DNA of 64,000 nucleotides from Molossus alvarezi (GCA_037176705.1 CM073886.1:128804001-128868000); one strand, 5' to 3'. Counted from the first letter of the stretch, positions 22,330 through 33,896 are shown. Numbers and translations are program-made. The notes: generated by a model from the sequence alone, not told the origin.

Positions 22330-23040
22330 TGACTAGGGAATTTCAAAATTAAACAATTATGTTTTACATCACTGCATACATAGTAAGATGGCTACAAACC
22401 AACTATTTGACAGCACTAATTGACAAGGACACAGGGCAATAGAAACTCATTTATTGCTGGTGGGAATGCAAAATGGCAGAGTTACTTTGAAAAACTGCAG
22501 GCTCTTCTTAGCATAGTTTGACCCATGTGCTGCTAGGTACTTACTCAATTGATTTAAGTATTTATCGCTACACAAAAACCAGTATAAGTATATTGATAGA
22601 GTAGCTTTCTCATAATCATCAGAAATTGAGAGTAACCAATATGTACTTCACTAAGTACATGGATAAACAAAATATGGTACATCTATAAAATCAAATACTA
22701 TTCTACAATAAAAAGTAAATAAGTTATCAAGCCACAAGAAGACATGAATGAATCTCATACACATATTGCTAACTGAAAGAAGTCAATTTGAAAAGCTATA
22801 TACTATATGATCTCAATTATATGTCATTCTGGAAAAAGTAAAACTATAGAAATACTTACAAGAACATCCTTGCAAAGATTCAGAGAAAGAGGGTTGAATA
22901 GGTGAGAACAGGGTATTTTAGGGTGGTTTAACTCTTAAATAGGATACTTAATGATGAAAAGATAACACCATGCATTTGTCCGAACCTACAGAATTCTATA
23001 GTACAAAGAATGAATCAATGTGTGTGAAATTTTTTTAAAA
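22330..23040 (+). mobile_element. Old L1M ORF2 end and 3-prime UTR
   Basis: It is colinear with the L1 3-prime end: TTTATTGCTGGTGGGAATGC, AAAATGGCAGAGTTACTTTG, CCAATATGTACTTCACTAAG, ACATGGATAAACAAAATATG, ACAATAAAAAGTAAATAAGT, CATGAATGAATCTCATACAC, TGTCATTCTGGAAAAAGTAA. Much of the ORF2 body is missing between this and the 5-prime UTR-like piece upstream. Ancient and inert. Confidence 0.75.
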
Positions 23041-23329
23041 GTTATTCAGGATGTTGGGAGATCCCAGTGTAAAATACAGAGTGTAAAATAAACAACCTAA
23101 CTGTATTACAAATACATGAAACAACATCACTTAAGAGAATAAGGGGTGTCAGCAGAAAGGTGCCGATCTAAGTAAATTTGGAAATGAATTAAATAAATAA
23201 GACTAAAGGCAAAATAAACAGTATGTAAGCACTGTACTCCAGTTGATAAAGTGTGTTTCATAAGACTACAGGCTAATAATTATGATATCACTATATATGT
23301 TTACCAAAATTAAACAATTAATCAAATGA

Positions 23330-24610
23330 AGGGCACTCTTTGAGATCCAGATTTCCCACTGTTGGAGTGGAACTCTGCAGACAAGCCAGTGGAGGAGCTA
23401 GAGCAGATTAGAGCTACCAATGTAATCTTATGTTTACTTCAACACAGACCAGAATGATTCCACATACAAATACTTACAGGCAAGTGTATAAAGACAGATT
23501 AGCATATACTCACACATATATTTTCTTGCTCTGCCAGCTTAGAGAGCCTAGATACAATGATACCCCGCTAGCCCTGAGCACACCTATAGCCCAGATTTTG
23601 GATTCTAATATCATTCTCAATAAAAGGAACCAAGGTTCCTTGAAGAAAGTTGATTCTTGGACTGGGAAAGGAAATATACAAGATGAGCCTAGGATATGTT
23701 TTAGTGCCAGAAGTAAAAAGAGCTCAAATAATAATATCCACCATGATAAACCATATCCAAGCCATACAGGAGTCAACTGGAAGAGTTCCCAATGACAAAC
23801 CATAAAACAATTTGCACAACAAAACAAATTCTGCAGTATCAAATCATGCACAAAATTATAAAATGAATACCCATTAGTCCCCAGTGATCTAAATAAATGA
23901 GTTAATCAATACATCTATGAGAGAGATGGAGCTAATCTCCCACGAAGGTGAATTCAAATGATTTTTGTCAACACTCTGCCCTCCAGTAGGGGGCGTGTGA
24001 CTCCTCTCCTGGCCACAGGGTGCACACAGTACCCTCCTTATAAAGAGTTCCCTGTGGAAAAGATGAAATCGGGTCATTTCACCGAAGGGAACCTGACCAC
24101 TGCAGCTGCCTCAACTGAAAGTCATATTAATACGAACCTTGCATATGATTTTATTAAAATAGTACTTTACCTCTGTGGTCTTCCTCCCAAAAACGATAAT
24201 CCTGGTCTAATCACGAGAAAAACAGCAGATGTATCCTAATTGGGAAACACTACCAAACACCTGACCAGAGCTCCTCACACTGTCAAGGTCCTCAAAACCA
24301 GGAAAGTCTTAGAAACTGAGACAGCCAAGAGGGGCCGGAGAGGAGGTATTATCACTAAACACAGTGTGTGCCTGGGACCGGATTCTGAAATAGAAAATGG
24401 CATCAGGTCAAAAACAACAAAAATATAAAGAAAGCATGGGATTGGGTTAATAAAAATGTATCAAAATGTTTTCATGAGTTGTAACACATATACCATAATA
24501 ATATAAAATCTTAATAAAAGAGGAACTGGCTGCAGGTATGAGAGAATACTTTGTACAACCTTCCAATCTTGTCGGTAAATATACGTTTTAGAATAGTTTG
24601 TTTTTTAAGT
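23330..24610 (+). mobile_element. Old L1 3-prime UTR (L1ME/L1M5-like)
   Basis: The stretch TTGGAGTGGAACTCTGCAGA, CAATAAAAGGAACCAAGGTT and CAAACACCTGACCAGAGCTC, with CACACTGTCAAGGTCCTCAA and AGGAAAGTCTTAGAAACTGA downstream, agrees with the long 3-prime UTR of old L1M elements as I remember it. The end at about 24600 has the expected GTCGGTAAATATACGTTTTA reading. Divergent, with no coding potential. Confidence 0.65.
23983..23996 (+). promoter_or_regulatory. CTCF-like core motif outside any Ves
   Basis: CCAGTAGGGGGCG, preceded by CTCTGCCCT, matches the published CTCF core CCASYAGRKGGCR at every position. It lies in old L1 3-prime UTR sequence, not in a Ves. A motif match only; occupancy is unknown. 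Confidence 0.45.
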
Positions 24611-24732
24611 AATGTAAAAATCTACTCTCCATTATATCATAGTGAAATTTGAGAATATTGGGGACAGGCAATGACCCTGAGATCTTCCAGAAAGAAAGGA
24701 AAAATCAATTGCTTTAGAAATGATGAAGCAGA

Positions 24733-24950
24733 GCCCGACTGGTGTGGCTCAGTGGATTGAGCGTCGTCCTGTGGACTGAGAGGTCCCGGTTCTATTCCCA
24801 GTCAGGGGACATGGGTTGTGGGCTTGATCCCCAGTAGGGGGCGTGCAGGAGGCAGCTGATCAATGTTTCTCTCTCACGTTGATGTTTCTCTCTCTCCCTT
24901 TCTCTTTCTCTAAAATTAAAAAATCAATAGAAACGTATTTTTTTAAAAAG
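24733..24950 (+). mobile_element. Ves SINE, subfamily A, with CTCF-like core
   Basis: Head CTGGTGTGGCTCAGTGGATT, body with CCAGTAGGGGGCG at 24831-24843, CTCTCACGTTGATGTTTCTC and an A-rich tail ending in (AAAG)n at about 24935-24960. The segment GGCACATGCCC is shortened to GGGACATGGG. A target duplication around GAAGCAGA is only suggestive. Confidence 0.94.
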
Positions 24951-25950
24951 AAAGAAAGAATAAAGCAGAACAGCACTGGGTTTGTCTAGTGGCGACAGTA
25001 GAGAGGAGGGGTCAGGGAAGCAATGCCTTCACAATTCCCAAAGACAACGATCGCCAAACTGGTTACCTCAATAGCCAGACTGTCATTGACTCATCAGCAC
25101 AGAGTATTCTATTAGACATGCAAGATCTCAGAAAGTTATTTCCCCTGAGTCCCTGGTCAGGAATTACGATCACTCCACCAAAACAAGGAGAAACTGGACG
25201 AGGTGAAAGGCGCTGTCTCCGGACACAAGGGCTCTGACCCATGAGAGATGAAGGCCGGTCCACAGTGACATTTGTGCAGCCGACCAAAACTACCTAAACT
25301 AGACCAAGAGGACAGAGGACTTCAGGAGGAACATCTTTGAGAAAAAATAGTCGCATTTTATTAATTTCCAGTTTTGTTAGCACTTATAAAGAGGTGATAT
25401 ACAATATTGCAGAGGGTTTAATGATGAATTAGTGACAGTGAGAACTGAGCAAATAAAAAAAAAAGGCAATTATCAACTCCTGTTACACCAAAGGAATATA
25501 AGAAAGGAAATGAGATCATCATACACCATTGGTTCAGTTGTGAATAATATTTACATAATGCTAATAGGGTAAACTTAGAATTGTAATCTAACCAAAACTG
25601 TAATATAAAACTAATTGTGGAAATTTTTTAAAATATAAAAACTTGTTTGAGGTGGTAGTATAAAAGAATTATATCCCCACCTTTCACACTGGAAATTCAA
25701 TAGATACCATCTGAAAAAAACAGCATCAAGATAACACGTACACATGATATTGATAAGTTCAGGAAACAGCTAGCCAGGTGGGAGGGGTTTTCTGATGAAG
25801 CGTGGAGCTCAGAATGGGAGGGGTGGAGCAGGGACTTGCATTTCAGGCTCTACGCCCCTACAGAGCTATTTAACCTTCCACCCTAGAGACACATGAGATT
25901 TCATCAAGAAATCGAAACAAAGTTGAACATGTTGAGGTTCGACAACTTCA
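24951..25950 (+). mobile_element. Probable further old L1 3-prime UTR sequence
   Basis: Phrases such as CTCCACCAAAACAAGGAGAA, GGACAGAGGACTTCAGGAGG, AACATCTTTGAGAAAAAATA and GGAAACAGCTAGCCAGGTGG resemble ancient L1M5/HAL1-type 3-prime UTR as I recall it, in the same orientation as the neighbouring L1 pieces. The Ves at 24733-24950 would then split it. Assignment is tentative. Confidence 0.4.
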
Positions 25951-26836
25951 ATAGCCAAGGATTGTGTCCAGTTTTAGAGAACAGATTCTATTCAGAAGGA
26001 GATTGTAATGTAATTAGGAGATGAAAACAACGATATATGTTCATCACCTTGTACCACTAAGATTTCTTTACTGGGTAGCCAGTCAACAAGGACCTGGAGC
26101 ATGAGAACTCTTAGGGAGTATCCTATTCCCAACACGTAGGAGGAGACGATAGCCTACAAGATGTGTAGCATGTAATTTTAAATGCACTGAAGTGATTTTT
26201 TTCAAAAGTTGAAGGAGCAGAGAAGTGTAAGTAAAATGACAGCTGAAGAGTATTTTTAAAATTGTTTTCATTACTAAATTAAAGAAGTACATCTCTGGGT
26301 GAGGAGAAAAGTTCTGACCTCAAAATATAACAAAAATCACATTTTTAAAGCTCCTTTGTCTTCTGAAACCTCAGACAGAAATTTCAGCCTACTTGCATTT
26401 TCATTATCCTCCAACAGAGTATACGCCAACCAGAAATACACGCTATGTTAGATTATGACATATGAAAGCTACAGAGGAGGTAGAAGTCATTAATCACAGC
26501 TTCAAGGAGCCACGAAGATGTAAGCCAGCAACGCATCCAGGGAGAGAGATGATGGTTAACTTATTGATATGGAACCTATGAAAATCTAAGTATATTATTA
26601 TTCATGGAACTTTCTGTATATCCTCTGTATGCCACTTTTTGGATCGTGAAATGTCTTCTTATAAAGGAGTACCTGTGCATATACCAATACTCTAAAATTT
26701 GTCACACTGCCTCTTTTACAATTAAAAAACATGTTATATAAATATCATTGTAAATTTTAAGTTTACACACATAATTATAAAATCCTAATTGTTATATAAA
26801 TAATCTCTTAATTGTATCATAGGTAAACATAAAAAA
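25951..26836. other. AT-rich unannotated DNA
   Basis: No family or gene is recognised. Confidence 0.4.
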
Positions 26837-26837
26837 T

Positions 26838-27028
26838 TTTTTTTAAATTGGGAAGGAGAGAGAGAAACATCGACGTGAAAGGGACACATCGAGTGGCTGC
26901 CACCCGCACGACCTAACCAGGGCCAGGGACAAACCGCAACCAAGGTACATGCCCTTAGCGGGAACCGAACCTGGGTCTCTTTGGACTGCAGGCTGATGCT
27001 CCAACTGCCGAGCCAAACAGGCCAGGGC
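26838..27028 (-). mobile_element. Ves SINE, subfamily B, tail shortened
   Basis: Minus-strand copy with GGACACATCGAGTGGCTGCC, AACCAGGGCCAGGGACAAAC and a head ending AGCCAAACAGGCCAGGGC. The usual ATCCTCACCCGAGGACATTT tail block is missing and the CT zone is short, so the 3-prime part is deleted or atypical. No clear target duplication. Confidence 0.92.
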
Positions 27029-28090
27029 CATAGAAATATTTTTTAAAAAATCTGCAGGATCCAAATTTTGTTTTGGGAAGTATCAGGAAACATGCAATTC
27101 TCTCGCGCACTGTCAGACCAGAGGCGTTCCCGGTTTGGGGGTTTATGGCACCCCGTTAGGGCCCAGATGGACTGTACTCTGCTTCCGAGCGTCTCAGAGA
27201 TGGCCTTCTGAATGCCAGCCCTTCTGGTAACTATATCAAGTAGCTCTGTTCCAAATGGAAATGAAGATTTAGACGTAGAATATGACTCTTTCCATAATTA
27301 CATTTCTCTTCTTATCGATAGCAATCTAGAGGGAGGGAGGGAGCCTGGGAGACACTCAAAACCCCAGTGCAATGAACTCCTTCTAGTTGAGTCGGAGGAT
27401 TTTCACATTCACGAAACAAATGTGTTTCATTACGTTGTTCAGTTTGCCTGGACTACCCTTCTCTTCCCCACACTTCTCGATTACTGATCACTTCAAAACT
27501 CGACAACTCTTCGTATGACACCCTGCCCTGGATCCTTCCTTGACCATTCTCAATGGTGTGTTAACGCCTCTGTGTTTTAAGTTGTAAGCTTGCACTTCTG
27601 TCTCTAATAAAGTAACTGGGCAACAAGTGACAAGAATAGGAAATCCATCATAGTCACCTCCTCCCTCCCAGTGCTTAGTCACATGCCTGGCAAATCCATC
27701 TCCTTCAATGAAATATTGTCAGTAGAATGAAAAATGAAGTTAAAGATGACAAACATTATAGATGCCCATTCACATCATTTTCTCGCTTTATCTGTCGGAT
27801 ATTCGTGGTGGTGGTGTTGTTTGTGTGAGCTCACACTGAAGGGCTATTCTTGTTTTTCTGCGGCACTTTATTAATTAGAAGGATTTGCTGCAAATAGGTC
27901 TCAGGGAGTTGCATGTTGATTTTCTTTATGAAGTTTTGGTGTATATTTACAACTTGTGAAAGGTTCGTTTTAAGTCCCCAAATGAGTAGTATTTGTTTCC
28001 TGGACAGCAGTGCTGTAGACGAGTACCTAGCTCATGCCATCTGCAAAGTGAGCTCTCCTAACCATCTATTGTTTTCTCCGTCTATCCCTG
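27029..28090. other. Unannotated, partly GC-balanced DNA
   Basis: Not obviously repetitive. An open frame at 27212-27487 (plus, 91 codons) ends within otherwise unremarkable sequence and has no recognisable domain. A gene cannot be ruled out, but nothing supports one. Confidence 0.35.
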
Positions 28091-28091
28091 T

Positions 28092-28106
28092 CCCCCCCCC
28101 CCCCCC
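28092..28106. repeat. Poly-C run of 15
   Basis: Fifteen consecutive C residues within a pyrimidine-rich stretch (28086-28110). Length is unreliable in sequencing, so the exact count should be treated with care. Confidence 0.9.
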
Positions 28107-28911
28107 TCCCTTCTAATGCCTCTTCCTCTGCCTGCTATCCTTGCTTATTTCTGTCGCTGGTGGTCTTGGTTAACCCCTTTGAGTGCACCTGAAAAGCAAC
28201 ACCGTTTCACAAAGTAGTAACAGAGTGTCCTGTAAGAAGACTTAATGAACTGCAACAAGAAAGTAGTGTACAGTTAGAGGTACCTAATGGTAAACCCTGT
28301 CTTGACACATTCAATGTTACACTAATCTCCAGGTTCTTCTGAATGAACACCATGAGGCCTCATGCTTATACCTGAGCACGTTGAGTGCCCTGCATTTATT
28401 CTATAGAATTTATATTTTGTAAGAACTGAAGAATAAAACACTTGCCCACTGGTTGTTTTCTCTGCCTACACGAAAATGAAAACCAACAATGGCACAGTGC
28501 CTTCAATTTTGCTATTTTACATGTACAAAGGAACTACTTAAATAAAGCTGCAACAATGTGAGCCACTTCTACACAGCAAAATCCACCCCAGCTGGAGGCA
28601 AACATGCTCCAGCTTCATCCCCACTCTGTCCCTTCCTCCCGAGACCCATGGATTGGAAGGAAGTAAACAGAGAGGTGTTTTCTCCAGCTGGTGAAAGGGG
28701 CCGGTGATTCCTGCAGTCCCCCCAGTTAACTGGGCCGTGGGTTAGGGGGTTTCACATAGCTGCTGGGAGAACCCCAAGATCTGCCATTTCAGAAGATGTG
28801 CATGTACATGAACCCAAAGTTCAAAGATGTTAAAATCCTCTGCTTCGTTATCATGGAGAAGAGCCTGCCACGGTAGCTGCTTCTTCGTTGTCTGTCTTTG
28901 TCAACGCCCGC
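28107..28911. other. Unannotated DNA
   Basis: No recognised gene or family. Confidence 0.4.
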
Positions 28912-28943
28912 GGCGGGACTCTAAGTAGGCGGGACTCTAAGTG
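28912..28943. repeat. 16-bp tandem duplication
   Basis: GGCGGGACTCTAAGTA is followed directly by GGCGGGACTCTAAGTG: two 16-base units with one difference, preceded by a small CpG cluster CGCCCGCGGCGGG. Confidence 0.9.
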
Positions 28944-29671
28944 GACCTCTGATACAGAGCGGGAGCATTTCCAACTGGGCCACTCATTGGGCCTCTCGCT
29001 TGCTATTTGGTTCTGCTGCAAGATTACCTACTACTAACAATGAGGATTATTTCAAACCAAGGGACCAAGCCATGCACGTTCATGTCGCACACAGCCCACG
29101 GGTGGTTTCCCTCACCGTCCGCGTGGTGGAGCGGTCAGGCTCCGAAGCCACCAGCCCACTCACCCCCCAGGCCAGTGCGCTGGCACTTCCAAGTGTCCCT
29201 TGGGCTGCTCCATCCTGCTTTGCTCTTCTGACCTGGGTGCTGGGCTGGGTAGAGGGCACCGGGCTTCTCCTCTAGAGCACCCAGTCCAGAGCACCGGGGG
29301 TGGCCGTGCCCTTACTGAGCTCCACACAGCACGTCCCCTCAGGACGGCACCTGGGCCGTGAGCTGTCACACGCGTGTGATGCCCAGTACACTGCAAGCTT
29401 ACCGATGCGTCTTCGTGTTCACTCCTTCACCAGACTGGGGAGGTCGCTCACATTCTGCCTGCTAAGCAGTCCTAGGCTGGTCCTGCCTCCCCCAAAGTAA
29501 TGAACTCTCTCAAAGCATCCCCCCCTTAATTTGGCAGTGCCCTTGGCATATCCTTGCTTTGAACACCATGTCACAAGTCTAATGTTTTCTCACAATTGTG
29601 CTTTCTGAAGTGCTGTCACCATGTCTTGTATTACTTCTGTGTTGTTAGCTATGTTGGCAAGAGTTGCCTGT
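28944..29671. other. GC-richer unannotated DNA
   Basis: Raised GC at about 29060-29420 with several CpGs. Open frames on both strands carry no domain. It may be a decayed LTR or a unique regulatory region; I cannot assign it. Confidence 0.35.
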
Positions 29672-29689
29672 TACCCTGTGATGCTTTTA

Positions 29690-29917
29690 TTTATTTCTTA
29701 AAACATTTTTTTTTCTTTATTAATTTTAGAGAAAGAGGAAGGGACAGGGGGAGAGAGAGAGAAACATCGATGAGAGAGAACACCGACTGGCTGCCTCCTG
29801 CGTGCCCCCGACTGGGGATTTGGCCCACAACCTGGGCATGTGCCCTGACCGGGAATCAAACCAACAACCTCTTGGTTCATAGGTCAATGCTCAGCCACTG
29901 AGCCACACCGGCCGGGC
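29690..29917 (-). mobile_element. Ves SINE, subfamily A
   Basis: TTTCTTTATTAATTTTAGAG, CATCGATGAGAGAGAACACC, CTGCCTCCTGCGTGCCCCCG and head GAGCCACACCGGCCGGGC. Flanking duplication TACCCTGTGATGCTTT (from 29672) and TATCCTGTGATGCTTT (from 29919) has one mismatch in 16. Confidence 0.96.
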
Positions 29918-29934
29918 TATCCTGTGATGCTTTC

Positions 29935-30520
29935 AAATGAGCCTCGAGGCTAAAACGTAATCAGAGATCCAATAAAGGCTTGAACACTGAGTTACACTTC
30001 CACGGAGGGAGAGACGCTCAGTGGGACTCCGTGGCACACGCAAACAGCCGCCTCACATGTGATTTCTCCTGTTTCAGGATGGTGATGCAGCCCTAAAGTG
30101 AAATTGATTTGCAAATTCAGTTGCTATTAAAAATACCACAAGGTGAGAGCCAAGGCATGGAATAGTGAGGCCGATGCAATACACGGATAAAGTATAAGTA
30201 GTTTGTTCTGTTTCCCTGATCTTCACATCTTTATCTATGTTTCTCCTCCTCATTCCAGTTAAGAACATGTGAAAATAATGTAAACAGAGAAGGATGTTAC
30301 GCTAAGCAATGACAAAGGCGAGAAGAGGACCCGAAGAAGTTAGGCCGACCACGTGCAACGTGATTTTCCGGGGCCAGAAAAAGCACAGTAGTAAAAACTA
30401 TGGAATCTGAATGACACGTGGAATATAATTTTTTTAACATGAAGTCAAAAAATTTCTGAATCAAACATTATACCTTGCCTCAAAAACCTGTATTACAGAT
30501 CACTAAAATGTTGTTAAATG
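29935..30520. other. Unannotated DNA
   Basis: No recognised gene or family. Confidence 0.4.
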
Positions 30521-30534
30521 CCGCTTCAGTTTTT

Positions 30535-30751
30535 TTTTTTTATTATTATTATTCTTTACTGATTTTAGAGAGAAAGGAAGGGAGAGGGAGAGATAGACAC
30601 ATCGATGAGAGAGAACATTGATTGGCTGCCTCCTGCACGCCCCCCACTGGGGATCGGGCCCACAGCCTGGGCATGTGTCCTGACCGGGAATCGAACCAGC
30701 GACCTCTTAGTGCAGGGTCAACACTCAACCACTGAGCCACACTGGCCAGAC
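30535..30751 (-). mobile_element. Ves SINE, subfamily A
   Basis: T-run and (TTA)n tail, GATTTTAGAGAGAAAGGAAG, CTGCCTCCTGCACGCCCCCC, GGGATCGGGCCCACAGCCTG and head GAGCCACACTGGCC. Duplication CCGCTTCAGTTTTT (30521) and CCACTTCAGTTTTT (30753) has one mismatch in 14. Confidence 0.96.
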
Positions 30752-30766
30752 ACCACTTCAGTTTTT

Positions 30767-32444
30767 AGCAAAAACTTTTTCAATGATTTTATGAAAAAGA
30801 AAGAGCTCTGCCTTCTGTCATAAATGATGGAAAATTTGTTTTTAAAAATATGTATCCCCATGATATAGTTTCCACTTTCGTAAACATTAACTGATCTTTC
30901 CGGTAAGTATCAGTGTGGACCCCATGGTACGAATAACTTCATTGCTTACCATTTGCCATCAGTTTAGGAAGAAAAGCAATGTTCTGTGACCCCAGGGCCC
31001 TTCCATGTGTGGAACAGCCACTTCCCGTCTCACGGGAACGCCAGGTGACGTGTTCCAGGCTTCTCTGTCTCACCACCTCCACGATACTCTCTTTTCCACG
31101 CTCTTTTCAAGTATTTGCCTTGTCCTCTCAACACCAAACCCTAGTTTTCATTTACAGTGTCTCTAGATTGTGGGTTCTCCATCTGCGTACAGATCAGAAG
31201 CACACTTCCAGGGGGGGAGGAGTCTCTTATCACCGTGATCTATGGCTGTACTGGAGTCTGCCTGTAGAACCTGCACAGATTCTGTAGCAAAAAAACCAGG
31301 CAGGACCGCAGATGTATTCATGTCAGCCCTAAAGTACGTGTTCCCTCTCTCCCCCCGAACACCCACGCCTTTGGTGCACTTTTCCTCAGTCTCCTGAGGT
31401 TAACTACTCATCTCCAGAAAAAAAGAATATGTGGGCAACATGAACACTGGTCTGGGAGGCAACAATATCTGTTTTCTCAGCAAAACCAGACTAGAATTGT
31501 CCCTTTATCCATGGGCCAATTCTGTTCCCGGGCATCATTTTCATCACTGATCTGCTGATCAGTCGAAGAGTCTATGGATCTGGGAGGCAGGAGGCGAAGG
31601 ATATGACTGAAGGAGAGCAGAGTGAAAGGTTGGGATCAGCAGAAACCAGGAGGTTTAGATCACCGTGTTCGTGTGTCCGGATGCCCAGGGCCACCTGACC
31701 GCACCCTGTCCGCACCCTGTCAGAGAGCTTGTCCTCCTGTCTCCCTCGGAGCGGACTCTCCCCCGAGCTCGCGGACTGTGCTGTTCCCTTTGTAATCACT
31801 TAATGGTTCTGCTCTTGAGCTTTTGGTGATCATTCTTCATGGACACCTCATCTTAAAGGATGTATTGCGTGAGTGAAAAAATACATTAATATCTGAAAAG
31901 GTATTATCTTAATCATATTGGGGTAGAGTGAGTACATCGAAATTAGAATGCCTCTGGCTACGTCTTCCACGCCTGAGGAAATTAAAAGGTTTGACAAATT
32001 GAAAGGTATACAAAGTCTTTTTATAAAGCCTGGAAGACAACATTAGTATCCAAGCAACACAGATTAAATGCTTTTTTAGTTTGGCAAGCTTAAAGCAAAA
32101 AAGGATGAGATGTATGCTTTAGGAGAAAAATTACTGCTAATTATACCCCACTTTGATAGAGGCAGGTCTAAATTCGCAGAGACCTCGGGCCATCACTCAA
32201 ACACCCATTGAGGTGCCGGGAAGGAGTCAAACCTGCATAAAGCATGGCCCCTCCATGTAAGGAACTTCTTATCCAATAAGAGAAAACGCAAGACAGAGAA
32301 GTCTTCAAACAAGGTGGAGGGCAGACCGAGTACCGGGCTAGTGGCTCTGCCAGAGTAGTAGGCACCAGAAACGTCTTCATAAAGACGAGCAACTGCAATT
32401 CCATCTGGAGTAGACACTCAGAACTTGATGGAAGCAAGAGAAGT
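30767..32444. other. Unannotated DNA
   Basis: Mixed composition. A direct repeat CCGCACCCTGT occurs twice at about 31698-31719. The 31600-31800 and 32160-32420 stretches are GC-richer and could be decayed LTR sequence, but no family is recognised. Confidence 0.35.
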
Positions 32445-32585
32445 GGTGTGTGTGTGCGCATGTGTGTGTGTGTGTGCCTGCCTGTGTATGAGTGTGTGCA
32501 TGTGCATGCATGTGCGTGTGTGTGTGTGTGCCTGCCTGTGTATGAGTGTGTGCATATGCATGCATGTGCGTGTGTGTGCGAGTGG
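32445..32585. repeat. Compound (GT)n repeat with 54-bp duplicated block
   Basis: GT runs are interrupted by the string CCTGCCTGTGTATGAGTGTG, which starts at 32477 and again at 32531, a 54-base period. The two copies differ at about one base (GCATGTGCATG versus GCATATGCATG). The reverse strand yields histidine-threonine-rich open frames of no significance. Confidence 0.93.
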
Positions 32586-33108
32586 ACACAAGCTTTCTTT
32601 GCTGGATACGTTTGCCCTCTGGGTCCAGGTTTACTTGCTTTCTGTTGGAAGAATGACGGGACCAGACTACAGCAGAGGATTCTCCCATGTTTTTGGGTGG
32701 GTCAAAGGAGCAACAGGAACCCACGCACAAAATCAGAGGGTCTGAGAGGGGAGGTCAGGGTACATATTTCCCTGGGTCTTGTGAAAAATGTATGTATATG
32801 TGTATTTGTGATTTTTTTTCCTCTTCGGAGAGAGGATCATTGGCTACCATTACATTCTGAACTGGGCCTAAAGTCGCTGCCCTCACCCCGCCCCCACCCA
32901 CACACACTCACACACTGTTTCAATGTAAACAGTTTGCTAATTTCTGACACAGGGAACAGGAAAGTATCTAGTGACACAGTGAACACAGAAAGTAATGGTA
33001 CACGCTTTGCATTAATGGTCCACAGTGCAATAGGCCACTGTGGTGTTCTTCAGTCAAAACACCTGTGTTCAGTCATGAGTTTAAACAGTGGGGTAATGTG
33101 GGAATTCT
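32586..33108. other. Unannotated DNA
   Basis: It includes a short CA-rich run at about 32897-32918. No recognised gene or family. Confidence 0.4.
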
Positions 33109-33125
33109 TATTAAACTTTTAGCAT

Positions 33126-33347
33126 GATTTTTTTGGTTTTTTTCTCACCCAAGGATATTTTTGCATTTATCTTCAGATAGAGTGGAAGGAAGAGAGGGGG
33201 GAAGAGAGAGAGAGAAACATCGATGTGAGAGAGACACATCCACTGGTTGCCACCCACACTACCCTAACCAGGACCGATGACAAACCAAACCTGGGACTCT
33301 CTGGTCGGCGGGCCGATGCTCTAACTGCTGAGCCAAACCGGCCTGGG
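33126..33347 (-). mobile_element. Ves SINE, subfamily B (first of a cluster of three)
   Basis: TCTCACCCAAGGATATTTTT, CTTCAGATAGAGTGGAAGGA, GACACATCCACTGGTTGCCA and head GAGCCAAACCGGCCTGGGG. The part normally reading CAAGGTACGTGCCC is deleted. It abuts the next minus-strand Ves. The decamer TTAAACTTTT occurs to the left (about 33111) and again after the second copy (about 33590), bracketing the pair. Confidence 0.93.
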
Positions 33348-33359
33348 GACCTGTTTGTT

Positions 33360-33583
33360 TTTGTTTTCTTTTAATTTTTTTCTTTATTGATTTTAGAGAA
33401 AGAGGAAGGGAGAGGGAGAGAGAGATAGAAACATCGATGAGAAAGAACATCAATTGGCCGTCTCCTGCACACCCCCCACTGGGGATGGGCCCACATCCTG
33501 GGCATGTGCCCTGACTGGGAATAGAATCGGCAACCTCTTGGTGCCTGGGTTAACGCTCAATCACTGAGCCACATCAGCTGGGC
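33360..33583 (-). mobile_element. Ves SINE, subfamily A (second of the cluster)
   Basis: TTTTTCTTTATTGATTTTAG, CATCGATGAGAAAGAACATC, CCACTGGGGATGGGCCCACA and head GAGCCACATCAGCTGGGC. It lies in the same orientation as the neighbouring B copy, 10-15 bases away. Confidence 0.95.
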
Positions 33584-33605
33584 TTGTTCTTAAACTTTTG
33601 ATCCT

Positions 33606-33764
33606 GGCCCTGGTTGGTGCTCAGTGGTTAGAGCGTCAGCTCAGAGATCGAAGAGTCATGGATTCTATTCCAGTCAAGGGCACCTACCTCCATGGTGGTT
33701 TGATCTCCAGCCCTGGTCAGGGTCGTGCGGGAGGCAACCAGTTGATGTGTCTCTCTCACATCAA

Positions 33765-33824
<60 letters not shown>

Positions 33825-33896
33825 CCTCTCCCTCCCACCCTATCTGAAAATAAATGAAAAAATATCCTTGGGTGAGAATTTTAAAAACACAGCAAA
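33606..33896 (+). mobile_element. Ves SINE, subfamily B (third of the cluster), CT-expanded
   Basis: Head TGGCCCTGGTTGGTGCTCAG (altered A-box region), body GTGCGGGAGGCAACCAGTTG, a long CT tract at 33771-33823, and tail GAAAAAATATCCTTGGGTGA. Duplication AACTTTTGATCCT (33593) and AACTTTTTGATCCT (33897) differs by one T. Confidence 0.95.

Noticed and set aside
32448..33122. 224-codon frame with a cysteine-valine-rich start
   Set aside because: The start is translation of the GT microsatellite, and the rest shows no domain.
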